DNA of 64,000 nt from Diphasiastrum complanatum (taxonomy: Eukaryota; Streptophyta; Lycopodiopsida; Lycopodiales; Lycopodiaceae), in contig CM055109.1 of NCBI GenBank assembly GCA_029204225.1, positions 19,359,783-19,423,782 on the forward strand, written 5' to 3'. Position 1 is the first letter of the stretch. Each line of letters starts with the position of its first letter. A program made the translations under genes and the position numbers. The notes under the pieces were generated by a model. That model saw only the letters and a list, made by a program, of their open reading frames with translations, did no database searches and was not told the DNA's origin. Positions 39,099 through 49,312 of the stretch are shown here, in pieces.

Positions 39099-40673
39099 TT
39101 GGCGGCGAACGGGAACCGCAAGCGGGACTCATCACTGCGCACTGATCAGAATGATCGATTGCACCAACATGAACCACCTTTTCACATGGTGGAGCCCGAG
39201 GAACCTCGCACTGAAAGGCTCACACTTTTACTAGCAAGCCGTATTAGTTTACCACTCGGGGAACTGCTGCGGATTGCACCACAAGCAAAAAGTATTCTAG
39301 CTGAATGGGCCAAAGCGGAAGAGGAGCCAGTAGCGCCTGAGCCCACATATTGTACGGGCTATGAAAAAACAAGTAACGTCCTCCACATCGAGGCAGCATG
39401 GGAAAGTGAGAAACACAACATCACTTTGCCAATCAAACACAAGAGATACGAGGACGAGGCAGCAGCAGTAGATGGAGGATCAGGTGTCAATTTGATCTCC
39501 ACTACTTTGTATGAAAAGTGGGGTTTACAAGGGTTGAAGCCAGCAAGATTCGCCATCAAGCTGGCGGATCAATCCTGTGTGAAACCAAAAGGTATAGTTG
39601 CCGATATCCCTGTAAAAATAGCAAGCATGCAGTTTGTGATTACTTTTGTAGTCATGGATATATCTGAATCTCCAACTGCATACCGTGTGTTACTGGGAAG
39701 ACCATGGTTGAGGACTGCGCAAGTAGTACACAACTGGGGTACGGGGAAACTCACCTTCGAGAACAAAGAGCAGGCTGTAAAGGTTGATCCAACCACATGG
39801 GCGGTGAAACCTATTGCACCCAAAGCTGATGACGGATCATCCACGACAGATCACACGATTGATCGCCCAAGGCCAGCCAAGGGAGGTCACTATGATTCAG
39901 AGATGGATGTCGTGAGATGGACGGATGTATTAGCAACTATTGACTGTCGGACATGTCAATATGAATCAGATCCTGAACCCAGTACATCTTCACCCAAGTG
40001 TTACACTATGGACACACCAATCACCTTTGGGGTGAATATGATAAACGTAGCATGGTTGTCAGCGGAACCTATTGAGAACCCAATGGACGATGATTTAGTC
40101 CCTTGGCAACATGGTCTAACTTATAATAAGGAGATTGAACTGACTGATGAGCAGGTCCTACACCACATGGACCCAGATCGTTACGAAATCAAGAAGATAC
40201 CAGCTCAACCACTACAAAAGTCTGCTATGGCGAAAGTCTCAAGGATCGATCCACCTAAGGCATCTGCGAATAAGAAGAATCAGTTGAAGCAACGCTACAA
40301 CCAGGTGATTCGATGGAGTGATCTACCCGAAGAGGCGATAACTACAGTGGATGTTGATATTCGCAACCACGAGACGAATGTCATGACAGTTCCGATGAAA
40401 GACAACAAGGACGAATCCACCAAAATGACAAAAAAGAGCAAAAAGAAGGTGTTGGATTCCTTGAAGTCAATCAAGATGTACTCAGATATAGCGCCATCTT
40501 CTACTCAGATGACAGAAAATCAAAAGATGACCAGTCGAGCTAAGATCAATATGCTGAAAGAGGAATCTCGACGAGCTCCAGTTCACGAGATGCCTGAAAC
40601 TTTAAAAAATTATACCTTGGACGACGTGATAATTATGATGCCGCAAGCCCAACGAGAACCTGATCAAAGTTAG
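39099..40673 (+). CDS. G1 aspartic protease region (open frame)
   Basis: Open for 524 codons. The protease active site reads AVDGGSGVNLISTTLYEKWG (DGGSG in place of the usual DTGA/DSGS), followed by IKLADQSCVKPKGIVADIPV, VVMDISESPTAYRVLLGRPW and VHNWGTGKLTFEN. A long linker to about 40670 is Lys/Asp-rich without domain. It processes the polyprotein in the virus-like particle. A TAG ends the frame shortly before the RT ORF, so gag-pro and RT are now separate; whether this was originally one frame is unclear. The first Met may not be the natural start. Confidence 0.85.
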   Translation: MAANGNRKRDSSLRTDQNDRLHQHEPPFHMVEPEEPRTERLTLLLASRISLPLGELLRIAPQAKSILAEWAKAEEEPVAPEPTYCTGYEKTSNVLHIEAAWESEKHNITLPIKHKRYEDEAAAVDGGSGVNLISTTLYEKWGLQGLKPARFAIKLADQSCVKPKGIVADIPVKIASMQFVITFVVMDISESPTAYRVLLGRPWLRTAQVVHNWGTGKLTFENKEQAVKVDPTTWAVKPIAPKADDGSSTTDHTIDRPRPAKGGHYDSEMDVVRWTDVLATIDCRTCQYESDPEPSTSSPKCYTMDTPITFGVNMINVAWLSAEPIENPMDDDLVPWQHGLTYNKEIELTDEQVLHHMDPDRYEIKKIPAQPLQKSAMAKVSRIDPPKASANKKNQLKQRYNQVIRWSDLPEEAITTVDVDIRNHETNVMTVPMKDNKDESTKMTKKSKKKVLDSLKSIKMYSDIAPSSTQMTENQKMTSRAKINMLKEESRRAPVHEMPETLKNYTLDDVIIMMPQAQREPDQS

Positions 40674-40718
40674 GCAACAGCGGAACAAGTCTTCGAGGGA
40701 CCTGCGCGAACACAGCCG

Positions 40719-41907
40719 ATGAACCTTGCCGAGCCAGATGAAGAAAAAAAGATAGTGCATGTGGGAGAGCAGTTAACGCCCACACAGTTCAGGAGACTAC
40801 GATCATTGTTGGTGGAGTATAAAGACTGTTTTGCCTGGAGTTATAGTGATCTTAAGGGCATTCCACCAACATTAGTCCAACACACCATACCCTTGGTGGA
40901 TGGAGCAGTCCCCAAGGTGAGTCGTTACTATCGCTGCAATTCGAAGTACACAGAGTTGATCAAACAGGAGTTGCAGAAGCTGTTGAATGCAGATTTCATT
41001 TATGAAATCGAACACACAGAATGGGTATCACCGATAGTTATAGTACCCAAGAAGAACGGCAAAACGCGAATCTGTGTGAATTTGAAGGCGCTCAATGCAG
41101 TCACCAAAAAGGATCATTTTCCTTTGCCATTTACGAAAAGTGTCATCGACAGAGTAGCTGGCGCCGAAGCTTACAATTTTTTAGACGGCTTCAGTGGCTA
41201 CAACCAGGTGAAGATAGCCCCCCAAGACCAACACAAGACAACATTTGCCACGGAATGGGGAACCTATGTCTATAAAGTGATGCCATTCGGACTTTGCAAT
41301 GCCCCAAAGCACCTTCCAGTGAGTCATGCAGGCGGCATTCAAAGAATATTCGCAAAAATTTCTAGGAATTTTCTTGGACGATCTATGCGTGCATGGACCA
41401 AACTCAGAACACTTATCCAATTTAGAGAAGGTGCTGCAAAAATGTCGCAACTTTCATATCTCCTTGAATCCGGAAAAATGTCAATTTTGGGTGACACATG
41501 GCTTGATTCTCGGCCATATAGTGTCAAGATACGGGATCGCCACTGACCTATCAAAGATCAGGATCATTGTTGATCTACCACCACCGGGAACGATCCGCGA
41601 AGTCTACATCTTCATGGGTTATGCTAACTATTATAGGATCTTCATTCTTGATTTTGCGGAGTTAGCCCGACCAATTTACAAACTCACAACGGATCCACAT
41701 TGGAACGAGGAAGCCCTAAAGGCTTTCCAAAAGCTTAAAGATGCATTGGTTTCAGCACCAATCTTACACCCACCCAATTGGTCCATTGAGTTTCATGTGC
41801 ATACGTACACATCAAAGTATGCAGTTGGAGCAGTCTTAACACAGCCAGGAGAACACAAAAATGATTTTCCAATCCGATTTGCAAGCCGACAGCTCAGTGA
41901 TACATAA
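40719..41907 (+). pseudogene. G1 reverse transcriptase and first part of RNase H, one frameshift
   Basis: Blocks in order: VQHTIPLVDGAVPKVSRYYR, EWVSPIVIVPKKNGKTRICV (RT domain 2), YNFLDGFSGYNQVKIAPQDQ (domain 3, first catalytic Asp), TTFATEWGTYVYKVMPFGLC. An extra A near 41307 (CCCCAAAGCACC) shifts the frame and a TGA follows in the true frame. The catalytic FLDD box is then present (GIFLDDLCVHGP, 41362-41397). The thumb and RNase H start follow; the first RNase H acidic site reads HTYTSKYAVGAVL, where HTDASKYAVGAVL is usual, so the Asp seems lost. A TAA ends the frame at 41905-41907. Confidence 0.9.
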
Positions 41908-43482
41908 ATGAATTATTCAACCACAGAGCGGGAAGCACTAGCAATGATCTATGTGGTTAAGAAATTTCGGCACTACCTGATGGCCACACATTTCGCTTTT
42001 TATACGAACCATCAACCCTTGCTCTATCTCGTTAACAAAACTTTCAACACCGGGAGAATCACCAGATGGCTACTTCTGTTGTTGGAGTTTGATTTTCGGA
42101 TAGTAGTTCGCAAGGGAAAACAACACTACATGGCAGATCATGTGTCGCGAATCAAGGGAAAGGAGATTGCAACCCAACCCAATGATGAGTTGGCCGATGC
42201 TGCCTTATTTTACGTGGACACAGTACCAGAATGGGCTGCCGACATTGTTGAATATCTAATGCGGGGCCAACCAGACAAAACACTACCGAAGGCGAAACAA
42301 TGGAAATTGATCTTGAAGGCTAGACCTTATCAGCTGATTGCCGACCAGTTGTATCAAAGAGGTCCAGATGAGATTCTTCGACGATGTATTCTCCCTCATG
42401 AGGCCACCCAGATCATTTTGATTTCACATGAAGGCATGGGTGGAGGCCATTTTGCATCCGACATTACAGTTCGCAAGATCCTACAATCAGGATGTTGGTG
42501 GCCAACGATTCATAAGGATACGGAGAAATACTTGAGAAAGTGCGATGTGTGCCAAAGGGCGAGGAGACCGACGAGATTGAATTATGACCTACTGCACCCG
42601 GTCTTAGCCCAAACACCATTCGAAAAGTAGGGATTGGATTACATCGGTCCAATTCACCCTGCAACAAGGAGTTCCCAGGCTCAATACATAATCGTAGCCA
42701 CGGACTATCTCACCAAGTGGGTCGAAGCCAAGGCAGTAAGAGTAGCTGATGCTAGGACCACTGCCAATTTCCTTTATGAAAATATCATTGTGCGCTTTGG
42801 ATGCCCGGTGGAGCTAGTCAGCGATCGCCGAAGTCGTTTCATCAATGAGACCATCAAGGTCCTGTTGGAGGAATTCTTCGTGATCCATAGAACCAGTACG
42901 CCATATTATCCTCGTGGTAATGAGCAAGCAGAATCATCCAATAAGATCTTGTGTAGCGTGCTCACGAAAACAGTTGAAGCTAGCAGATCAGATTGGAAAC
43001 ATAAGTTGCATGCTGTTATGTGGGCATTCAGGACAGCATATAAGGGAAGCACTGATCAAACATCTTTCCAATTGGTATATGGTCAGGATGTTGTAATGCT
43101 AGTAGAATTTCTAGTTCCTTCATTAAGGATTGCTACAACGCAACGCTTGAATGAATTTAAATCTCTACAACTACGCCACGAAGCTCTGCATAAACTCTGT
43201 GAAACACGCTTACTAGCTGTGCATGCACTGGTAGCTGAAAAGGAAAGACGCAAAGCATGGCATGATCGCAGGTTACAAAAGAAGGATCTTCGCTCCGGAG
43301 ATCCGGTCCTGATGTATAAAACCAAGGCGATCAAGAGGACATTAAAATTCATAGGCGAAGGTCCTTATCGGATCAAGGAAATTCTTAATCATGGAGCCGT
43401 GAATTTAGAGAAGCTAGATGGGACATTGTTCGATACACTCATCAACGATAGCCGGTTGCACAAATACTGGCCACCGCAGTGA
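41908..43482 (+). pseudogene. G1 RNase H (C-part) and integrase, one stop
   Basis: RNase H YSTTEREALAMIYVVKKFRH, then FYTNHQPLLYLVNK (Asp of TDH replaced by Asn). The integrase zinc site is intact: H-x6-H at HEGMGGGH (about 42427) and CDVC (42542). A TAG replaces a Trp codon at 42628 just before GLDYIGPIHP (first catalytic Asp, about 42640). The second Asp is in ELVSDRRSRF (42815), the Glu in EQAESSNK (42928). The tail has VYGQDVVMLVEFLVPS, LMYKTKAIKRTLKF and EGPYRIKEI. No chromodomain. Confidence 0.9.
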
Positions 43483-44659
43483 GATAGATCCAGATTGGTG
43501 GTGGCACGATACGAAAAGCTATTCTGTTAGGCCATCACCACTAGATCTAGGAAGATCAAGCCAAATCAAGCTAGATCCATCAGGATTCGGCCAGATCTGG
43601 CAAGATTGGGAAAATTCATTAGAATCCCAGAGGGATCCAGATCCAGATGGGATCAAGAAGGAAGCAGATCATCAGATTATGCCAATAAGTCCCCTAAATT
43701 TGCAGATCAGAGACCTCGATCTCAGTAACTATGGCAAATTGAGGGCAAAGTTCACCCAAAACTGATGGATTTGTACCAGATGTCCATCAGAACTTCCAGA
43801 GAACTACCAACAGTCAGATCAAGCATGGATGAAGCTGATTACCAATTTGCAAAAGTTAAAAATCAGAGAATCTCAAGATCTCGTCAAAAAACACTCTAAA
43901 AGAGCACCTTTTTCATGATTTTTGGAGATCTCCTGGGAGATAGCTCTTGAAACTTGGACAGTCACTAGATCTAACCCGGATGCATCCCTAAAAATCTCTG
44001 CGAGAGTTTCTGATGGAGGAATCATAATTTTTTTAGTGTGTGCGAGGGTTCCCAGAAGCTGAATCTTCAGAACCCTCGCAGAGCATCAAGATCATTTTAC
44101 CAACCCTCGCAAGATGGCTAAATGGAATCAGAGCAGTGAAATTAGCCTGCCTACATGGTTTGATCTTGTAAATCCAATCACAAGAACATGTTGTGCGAGA
44201 GATCACTTCCTGCGAGAGTTGAACCCTCGCAGATGGTCTGAACCCTCGCAGAATCTTTGCAGGGCAGTCAAATCACCTTCTGAACTCTCGCAGACTTCCC
44301 TGAGGTCTTAGAATTTTGTGAAGAAGGTCCCTACCAAAATTTGGATGGAACTGAGCAAGGTAAAGTGGATTTCACCGAATACGCACTCTAAATTCCACTA
44401 TATAAGGGCTGAATTCGAGTCATTTGTCACCTTTGCTGGCGAAGCTTTGCTCAAATTTTCATTAAAATTTCCAAGTTCTCTGTTTGCGACCAAACTTCCT
44501 ACAAGCTATCATCTGCTCATACTAAACACAGATCTGCGCTTTGAACTACAGTTCTTGCCATCCAACACTCGTTATTCACAGTTTTTTGTCGTTTCCACAC
44601 CTTTTTACCTTTTCCACCGTTTTTCCTATTTTTTTCACCCTTTAACTATCACTGCTAAC
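43483..44659 (+). other. G1 spacer between integrase and extra ORF, with dispersed CTCGCAG motifs
   Basis: Non-coding apart from frames overlapping the extra ORF. Between about 44000 and 44295 eight to nine GCGAGAG(TT) / AACCCTCGCAG copies occur in both orientations; 44209-44230 (TGCGAGAGTTGAACCCTCGCA) can fold as one hairpin. Same motif as in the 5' leader. Confidence 0.75.
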
Positions 44660-46201
44660 ATGGCCTCCTCATCCTCTGAAGACTCTGGCACCAAGCAGGT
44701 GATCCAGCGTGAAATCCCCTCAGCCACACAGATTTGGCCCTTACCCTCTAACGCTCTAATTCAACCATGGCTTCAGACAGTCGACCCACTTCTTGAGGCA
44801 ATGAGATTTTTCCCGGCACTTTTCCATTCTGAGATTAACATGGGCCTCGCCCTTCACGCTTACGCCACTTGGGACGCGTCAAAGTCACGCTTCCACTTCC
44901 TGTACCAAGGTACCACGTACAAGGTCAGGATTTTCGCAAACTCGATGGTCACCATTGGCATTATGTCCGGTGACCGTCAGCCCATCTCCCATCGTCAGGC
45001 AAAAAATCTGATCAACCCTTTCGTCGCCCAAACTGCACTAGAAATTCCAATCCAGACTAACAATGGTTACCTGATAGATGCTATCACGGAACCCGTCATT
45101 CGGGCGGCTGCGCATCTGTTGAACAACTTTCTGGTTGTTTCAACATTTCGCAAGGACAGAATCCAGTCCAAACTGCTGAGTCAGATAGTGGAATCCTTTC
45201 TGGCATTCCCTGGCCCTTCGGTTGTGCCATACGACTGGCATACCTTTCTCATTCACGAACTAACCATCTTCATTAAACCCAACAACCGTGAGCGTATCGC
45301 AGCAGGCCCCCCATTGTGTAATTTTGCCTACGCACTTCTCGAGGCGAAAGTACGCGATTTCCACCGCTCAACCCTTTTGTCGTCCACCGTGCCGCACACT
45401 AACCTCTATTCGCCAGCTGTAGCATCCACCTCCTCCCAACCTGCGGTTACTGACACAACAACCAGCAAACGAATGCGTGACACTGCCTCTTCATCTTCAT
45501 CTCCACCTACTACCAGAAGACGCAAAACTACCACCGCACTAACCAATCCATCAACCACCGCCACATCTTCCGTGCAACCCTCCACTCCTGTCTCTGTTGT
45601 CACTACCCCTCTTTCTGTTCCATCCACGACTGTTTCTGTTCCCATCCTCGTTTCCTCTGTTGATACCACTCTCATTTCTGTTCCATTATCCACTACTCCG
45701 TCCATCACCATCGCATCATCCATCACTCCTGCCGCCACCGTTGCTCCCCTCGCGTTTAATCCCTCTGATTCTCAGTTGTCTCCAGACACTCTGGCGTGGA
45801 TGCAAGTCATCGACTTTTCACCCCCACGCCAGACCATTCCTACTCCATCTTCGCCTTCCGTACTCCACACCACACTTCAGTTCCCCTCTGTTCCTCCCAT
45901 CCTCTCGTTTGGACAAACCGTCCTCACCCCAGTTTCCATTGTTACTTCTCAAACCCCACCTGTTTCGCCACCAAAGGTTGTCGAGGGCAACCAACCGTTG
46001 TCTGATGACGCATTTGTTCAGACAATCCTTATACCATCGCCAGATCGTGATGATCCCACCGCCCCAGATGACATTAGGTCCCCCGAGAACCTAATTGAAG
46101 ACAATGAAGACGGAGCTCCACAAGTCGTCGGGGCCGATACCACACAAGCCCCTATCAGTGCCAGTGTACCGGCTGCTCCAACCGACTTAACGACGGCGTA
46201 G
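44660..46201 (+). CDS. G1 extra ORF after integrase, 513 codons, uninterrupted
   Basis: Start chosen at ATG 44660 (context AACATGGCC, starts MASSSSEDSGTKQVIQREIP); the frame is open from 44318. Residues about 10-250 look globular (ALHAYATWDASKSRFHFLYQ, YKVRIFANSMVTIGIMSGDR, DWHTFLIHELTIFIKPNNRE). About 268-290 carry two basic clusters (SKRMRD, TRRRK), possibly nuclear-targeting. The rest is low-complexity Thr/Ser/Pro-rich to an acidic end. I see no signal peptide, membrane span or enzyme motif, so an envelope-like role is not supported. Athila/Tat-type elements often have an ORF here, of unknown function; the first 240 residues might be capsid-like or nucleic-acid binding, but that is speculation. 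It is the longest complete frame of the element while gag, RT and integrase are broken. Confidence 0.8.
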   Translation: MASSSSEDSGTKQVIQREIPSATQIWPLPSNALIQPWLQTVDPLLEAMRFFPALFHSEINMGLALHAYATWDASKSRFHFLYQGTTYKVRIFANSMVTIGIMSGDRQPISHRQAKNLINPFVAQTALEIPIQTNNGYLIDAITEPVIRAAAHLLNNFLVVSTFRKDRIQSKLLSQIVESFLAFPGPSVVPYDWHTFLIHELTIFIKPNNRERIAAGPPLCNFAYALLEAKVRDFHRSTLLSSTVPHTNLYSPAVASTSSQPAVTDTTTSKRMRDTASSSSSPPTTRRRKTTTALTNPSTTATSSVQPSTPVSVVTTPLSVPSTTVSVPILVSSVDTTLISVPLSTTPSITIASSITPAATVAPLAFNPSDSQLSPDTLAWMQVIDFSPPRQTIPTPSSPSVLHTTLQFPSVPPILSFGQTVLTPVSIVTSQTPPVSPPKVVEGNQPLSDDAFVQTILIPSPDRDDPTAPDDIRSPENLIEDNEDGAPQVVGADTTQAPISASVPAAPTDLTTA

Positions 46202-46300
46202 ACGTCACGGGCTACCTGATTCAACAAAGGCAGGCCAAGAAGACTCTTTACTGAACCGGCAGAGTGCCGAGGGACCGACACTACTTCAGGCCGTGGGTCT

Positions 46301-46984
46301 TGTTGGGGGTATTCCCAACGAATTGTAAATAAATAAAATCGACTAATAAAATGTGTTGCGAGGGCATGACATCCTGCGCGCATAAGCCCATGGCCCAATG
46401 AGCACGCAAGCTTAAGTTGTAAATAAAATAAAGTAGACTTGGGCCTTTGAATTAAAATAAAACCAGAGACCCAAAGTCATTTTTAAACTTAGAGATTACT
46501 TTTTGGAGTTGGGTCCAAATTGGGACTCACATGAATTTCAGTGTACTTTTTGTGGACCCTTGGATCAAGTTGGGTCCAAGATGAATGGATAGGATCAATG
46601 TAAATATTAGCCAATAGGATTTTGGGGCAAGGGCCTTTCCCATTTTATAAAAAGGCACCATTTGTGCTCTATTTCCATGCTTAATAGAGAGGATGAGACT
46701 CTATCATTTTGAGAGCTCAAGCATCCTCATTTGCTAATCACTCTTGCTTATGCTATTGTTGTGGTTTGCTTGTTATTAAGGTTTTCCATAAGCAATGAAA
46801 TTGAGCATTTGAGCTAACCTCAATCTCATCTCTCTCTCTTTCTCTCTTCTCCTTTTTCTTTCTCTTCTATTCTATCCTTTTCCTTCACCAACAATCATGA
46901 TGAAGTTAGTTAGGGGAGTAGAGTTAGTGTGAGTAGTGTTGATAGGCGGGAGGGCTAATACAACGTCGGATCGAAGACCCTACA
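46301..46984 (+). mobile_element. LTR2 of G1
   Basis: 684 bp, same TG...CA ends as LTR1 and strongly alike, but lacking two blocks: about 35 bp (LTR1 35735-35765 region) and about 95 bp (LTR1 35935-36030 region). No clear polypurine tract is visible just before it (46270-46300 is mixed sequence). Confidence 0.93.
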
Positions 46985-47345
46985 CTACGTGCTCTACCAA
47001 GATCGTTTCAGAGGACCCGAGCATTGCTTGCTAAGAATCCACAAATGACCCTTGAGAAGGTTGTAATCGAGATCAGAGAAGAGATGAAAGCCTGTGAACA
47101 TCTTGATGACAAGGATAGCTCTGATCAAGCTCTCTACAGCAACAAAGAGAAGCAAAAGAAAAATTTCAAGCCTAAGAGGGAGTCAAACCAAAGACAAGAT
47201 CGAAAGCAGCAGTCAGAGGGAGCCAAATAAGGCAAAAGGAAGAGCAGAAATAAACCGAGACAACAGACTGGTGAGAAGAGGACCTGCACGAGATACACAC
47301 GAGAAGGCCACACTATTGATAAGTGTTGGCTCAATCCAAAGATAG
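46985..47345 (+). pseudogene. C2b gag, 3' part, with degenerate zinc knuckle
   Basis: It resumes after the right TSD copy (CTACG 46985-46989). SFQRTRALLAKNPQMTLEKV and a Lys/Glu-rich stretch follow, then a TAA at about 47229. The knuckle at about 47278-47320 reads CTRYTREGHTIDKC, where the second Cys has become Tyr. Confidence 0.88.
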
Positions 47346-48307
47346 AGTGCATCCACCACTGTCACAAAAGGGGGTCACACAGTTGTTGACTGCTACAGAA
47401 ACAAGAAAGCTCTGAGTAGATGGGATAGCGACAATAGGTCATCCTATGTAGAGGAACCCGAGTCCTCCAAGATGGCCGAAGACAGAGCCAACAACGGCAA
47501 GAACCCATCAGCTTACTTATGTGCTGATGTCTGTGCGACATCAATTTCAAATACACAATTTGTTGATGATAGATGCATGACTAACAATCACCTTTGAAGG
47601 CGATACCTCCGAAGTGGTTGAATCCGCAACCACTCAGCTTGTCACCACAAGAAAGCGAAAGGAAAACCTGTATCACCTCAGGATCCAAGTACCTTCAGAG
47701 CAAACTCACTAGATCAACGAATCGATGGATATTGTATGGCACAGGAGACTGTATCACATGAATACAATTGTTCTATACAACGCTTGTCGGAGCGGAGCAT
47801 TCACTGGAGTCAATATCAAAGATGTAGCATGCTTGAAGTCCTGCGATGCCTGTAACAAAGGCAAGATGTCACGTATATCATTAACCAAGGACTCTTTCAG
47901 AACAAAAGAACTCTTAGAACTGGTACACTCCAACATCTGTGGACCGTTTGATGTGGTCTCCCTGGGAGGTTCAAAGTACTACATCACCTTCATTGACGAC
48001 TTCAACAAGTTTGCAGCCGTATACTTTATCCACAACAAGTCAGAGGCCCCGGACAAACTCACAAGGTTCGTGAAATGGACTGAGAAATGGACTGACAAGA
48101 AGGTGAAGCAACTGAGAACAGACAGAGGAGGAGAATACGTCTCCAAACGCTTTGCAAAGTTTTGCACCAGCAAAGGCATACTTCACTTGAAGACTACAGC
48201 CTACACACCACAGCACAATGGTGTGGTAGAGAGGAGAAATCGGACTCTCATGGAAGCTACGGGATCCATGATGGCCTATTCAAAGGCATCAAAACTTTTA
48301 TGGGCTG
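47346..48307 (+). pseudogene. C2b protease remnant and integrase
   Basis: 47346-47720 is a broken protease region. From 47725 an open frame gives the pre-integrase zinc region (VWHRRLYHMNTIVLYNACRS, CDACNKGK) and the integrase core with all three acidic residues: SNICGPFDV region, LRTDRGGEY and HNGVVERRNRTLME. It ends KLLWADS at the deletion junction with LTR sequence. RT and RNase H are absent. Confidence 0.88.
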
Positions 48308-48455
48308 ACTCAACATTGTTTATTGTTTATTGTTTACAACTTTAATTTTACAACGGATTGTCACAAACGATCTGGGGCTTGGAAAAAAATTAGACCGCAG
48401 TCAGTAGCAATAGCTACTTCTGCCAAGTCAGCTCTATCCGGCCAAGATCCCTTCA
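48308..48455 (+). mobile_element. 3' LTR remnant of C2b
   Basis: Matches the last ~145 bp of the 5' LTR (34610-34751): ACTCAACATTGT, CTGGGGCTTGGAA, ATTAGACCGCAGTCAGTAGC, CTCTATCCGGCC. TSD TAGTT follows at 48456. Confidence 0.92.
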
Positions 48456-49312
48456 TAGTTGCCAACTGAACGAGTGTCCTCGTCATCTGTCTTGCCTTTC
48501 CAACATACGAGAAATTCAGAAACCAAACGGTTTCTCAATTGGTGACGACGAACGTCAACAACTTTTTCAGGTACATTAGACACAAAGGTAGACAGATTCC
48601 CGAGCTCAACTAGTTCACCTTCCAAAATTAGGGAATCCTTCCTACTGAGTCGCTCTTTTAAACGACTTACATGGAAAACAGGATGAACCTCAACCCCAAT
48701 TGGAAGATCTAGCTGATAGCGATCGGGTTGATTTTATATACAATCTTATAAGGTCCGCTATATCGAGGAGATAGCTTATGACATTTTTCTGTCCGAAGTA
48801 CCTTCAAATCGTTAGGGATTTTCAGATACACCCAGGTTCCGATCTCAATATCCCGAGGTGAACGACCGCGATTAGTATAAAACTGAGCTCTATCTTAAGC
48901 GGTTTTCATGCTTTATTTGGCTACTAGCAGCATTTCTTGCATATCTTGCAAGAAATCTATTGCAGCTTGCACCTTGAGACCTTTGAGTCCGACCGAAACT
49001 GGAGAACGTGGTTGAAAGCCATACATCAGCATAAAAGGACTGAATTCAGTGGCAGAATGCTTAGTACTATTGTGCGCGAACTCAACCAAAGGGAGATACT
49101 TTTCCCAGTCAGACTGTCGGTGAGAAACATATGCTCTAAGCATATCTTCCAACGTCTGGTTGACACGTTCTGTCTGCCCATCAAATTTTGGGTGATCCGA
49201 AGAACTAAGACTAAGGGTTGTTTCAAGTTTTTCAAAAACTGCTTGCCAGAACTTGCCAGTGAACTTGGAGTCGCAATCACTAAAACCATTCTTTTCCTAA
49301 GATTATGTTAAC
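48456..49312 (-). pseudogene. G2 integrase C-half with chromodomain
   Basis: Starts with SKFTGKFWQ (after the second Asp) and a GQTERVNQTLEDMLRAYV equivalent in changing frames (about 49290-49130). The open stretch RQSDWEKYLPLVEFAHNST, then MLMYGFQPRSP follows; then PRDIEIGTWVYLKIP and LSPRYSGPYKI (about 48830-48760). The end PEKVVDVRRHQLRNRLVSEF, then LVCWKGKTDDEDT, is a chromodomain, which targets insertion to modified chromatin in chromoviruses. Frame breaks at about 48900, 48730 and 48650. Confidence 0.85.

Larger units (their letters stand above)
35255..46984 (+). mobile_element. Ty3/gypsy retrotransposon G1 (Athila/Tat-like), nested in C2b gag
   Basis: 11.7 kb with two LTRs, an Asp-tRNA primer site, gag, protease, RT/RNase H, integrase and a long extra ORF 3' of integrase. 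Perfect 5-bp TSD. No chromodomain after integrase. Asp-type primer plus a post-integrase ORF is known from the Athila/Tat lineages of plant gypsy elements, so I place it there by inference. Coding regions hold only a few breaks each, fewer than in neighbouring elements, so insertion is relatively young. Confidence 0.93.
33770..48455 (+). mobile_element. Ty1/copia retrotransposon C2b (same family as C2), hosting a nested gypsy element
   Basis: 5' LTR 33770-34751, primer site, gag, then the G1 insertion (35255-46984), then the rest of gag, protease region and integrase to about 48307, and 148 bp of 3' LTR. The whole is flanked by the perfect 5-bp duplication TAGTT (33765-33769 and 48456-48460). 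RT, RNase H and most of the 3' LTR were removed by one deletion whose junction lies in ACTCAACATTGT. Confidence 0.93.

Noticed and set aside
45406-45738. Val/Thr/Glu-rich minus-strand frame opposite the G1 extra ORF
   Set aside because: Shadow of the Thr/Ser/Pro-rich sense frame; no independent signal.
44660-46201. Envelope-like protein for the G1 extra ORF
   Set aside because: No signal peptide, transmembrane segment or Cys-rich ectodomain visible.
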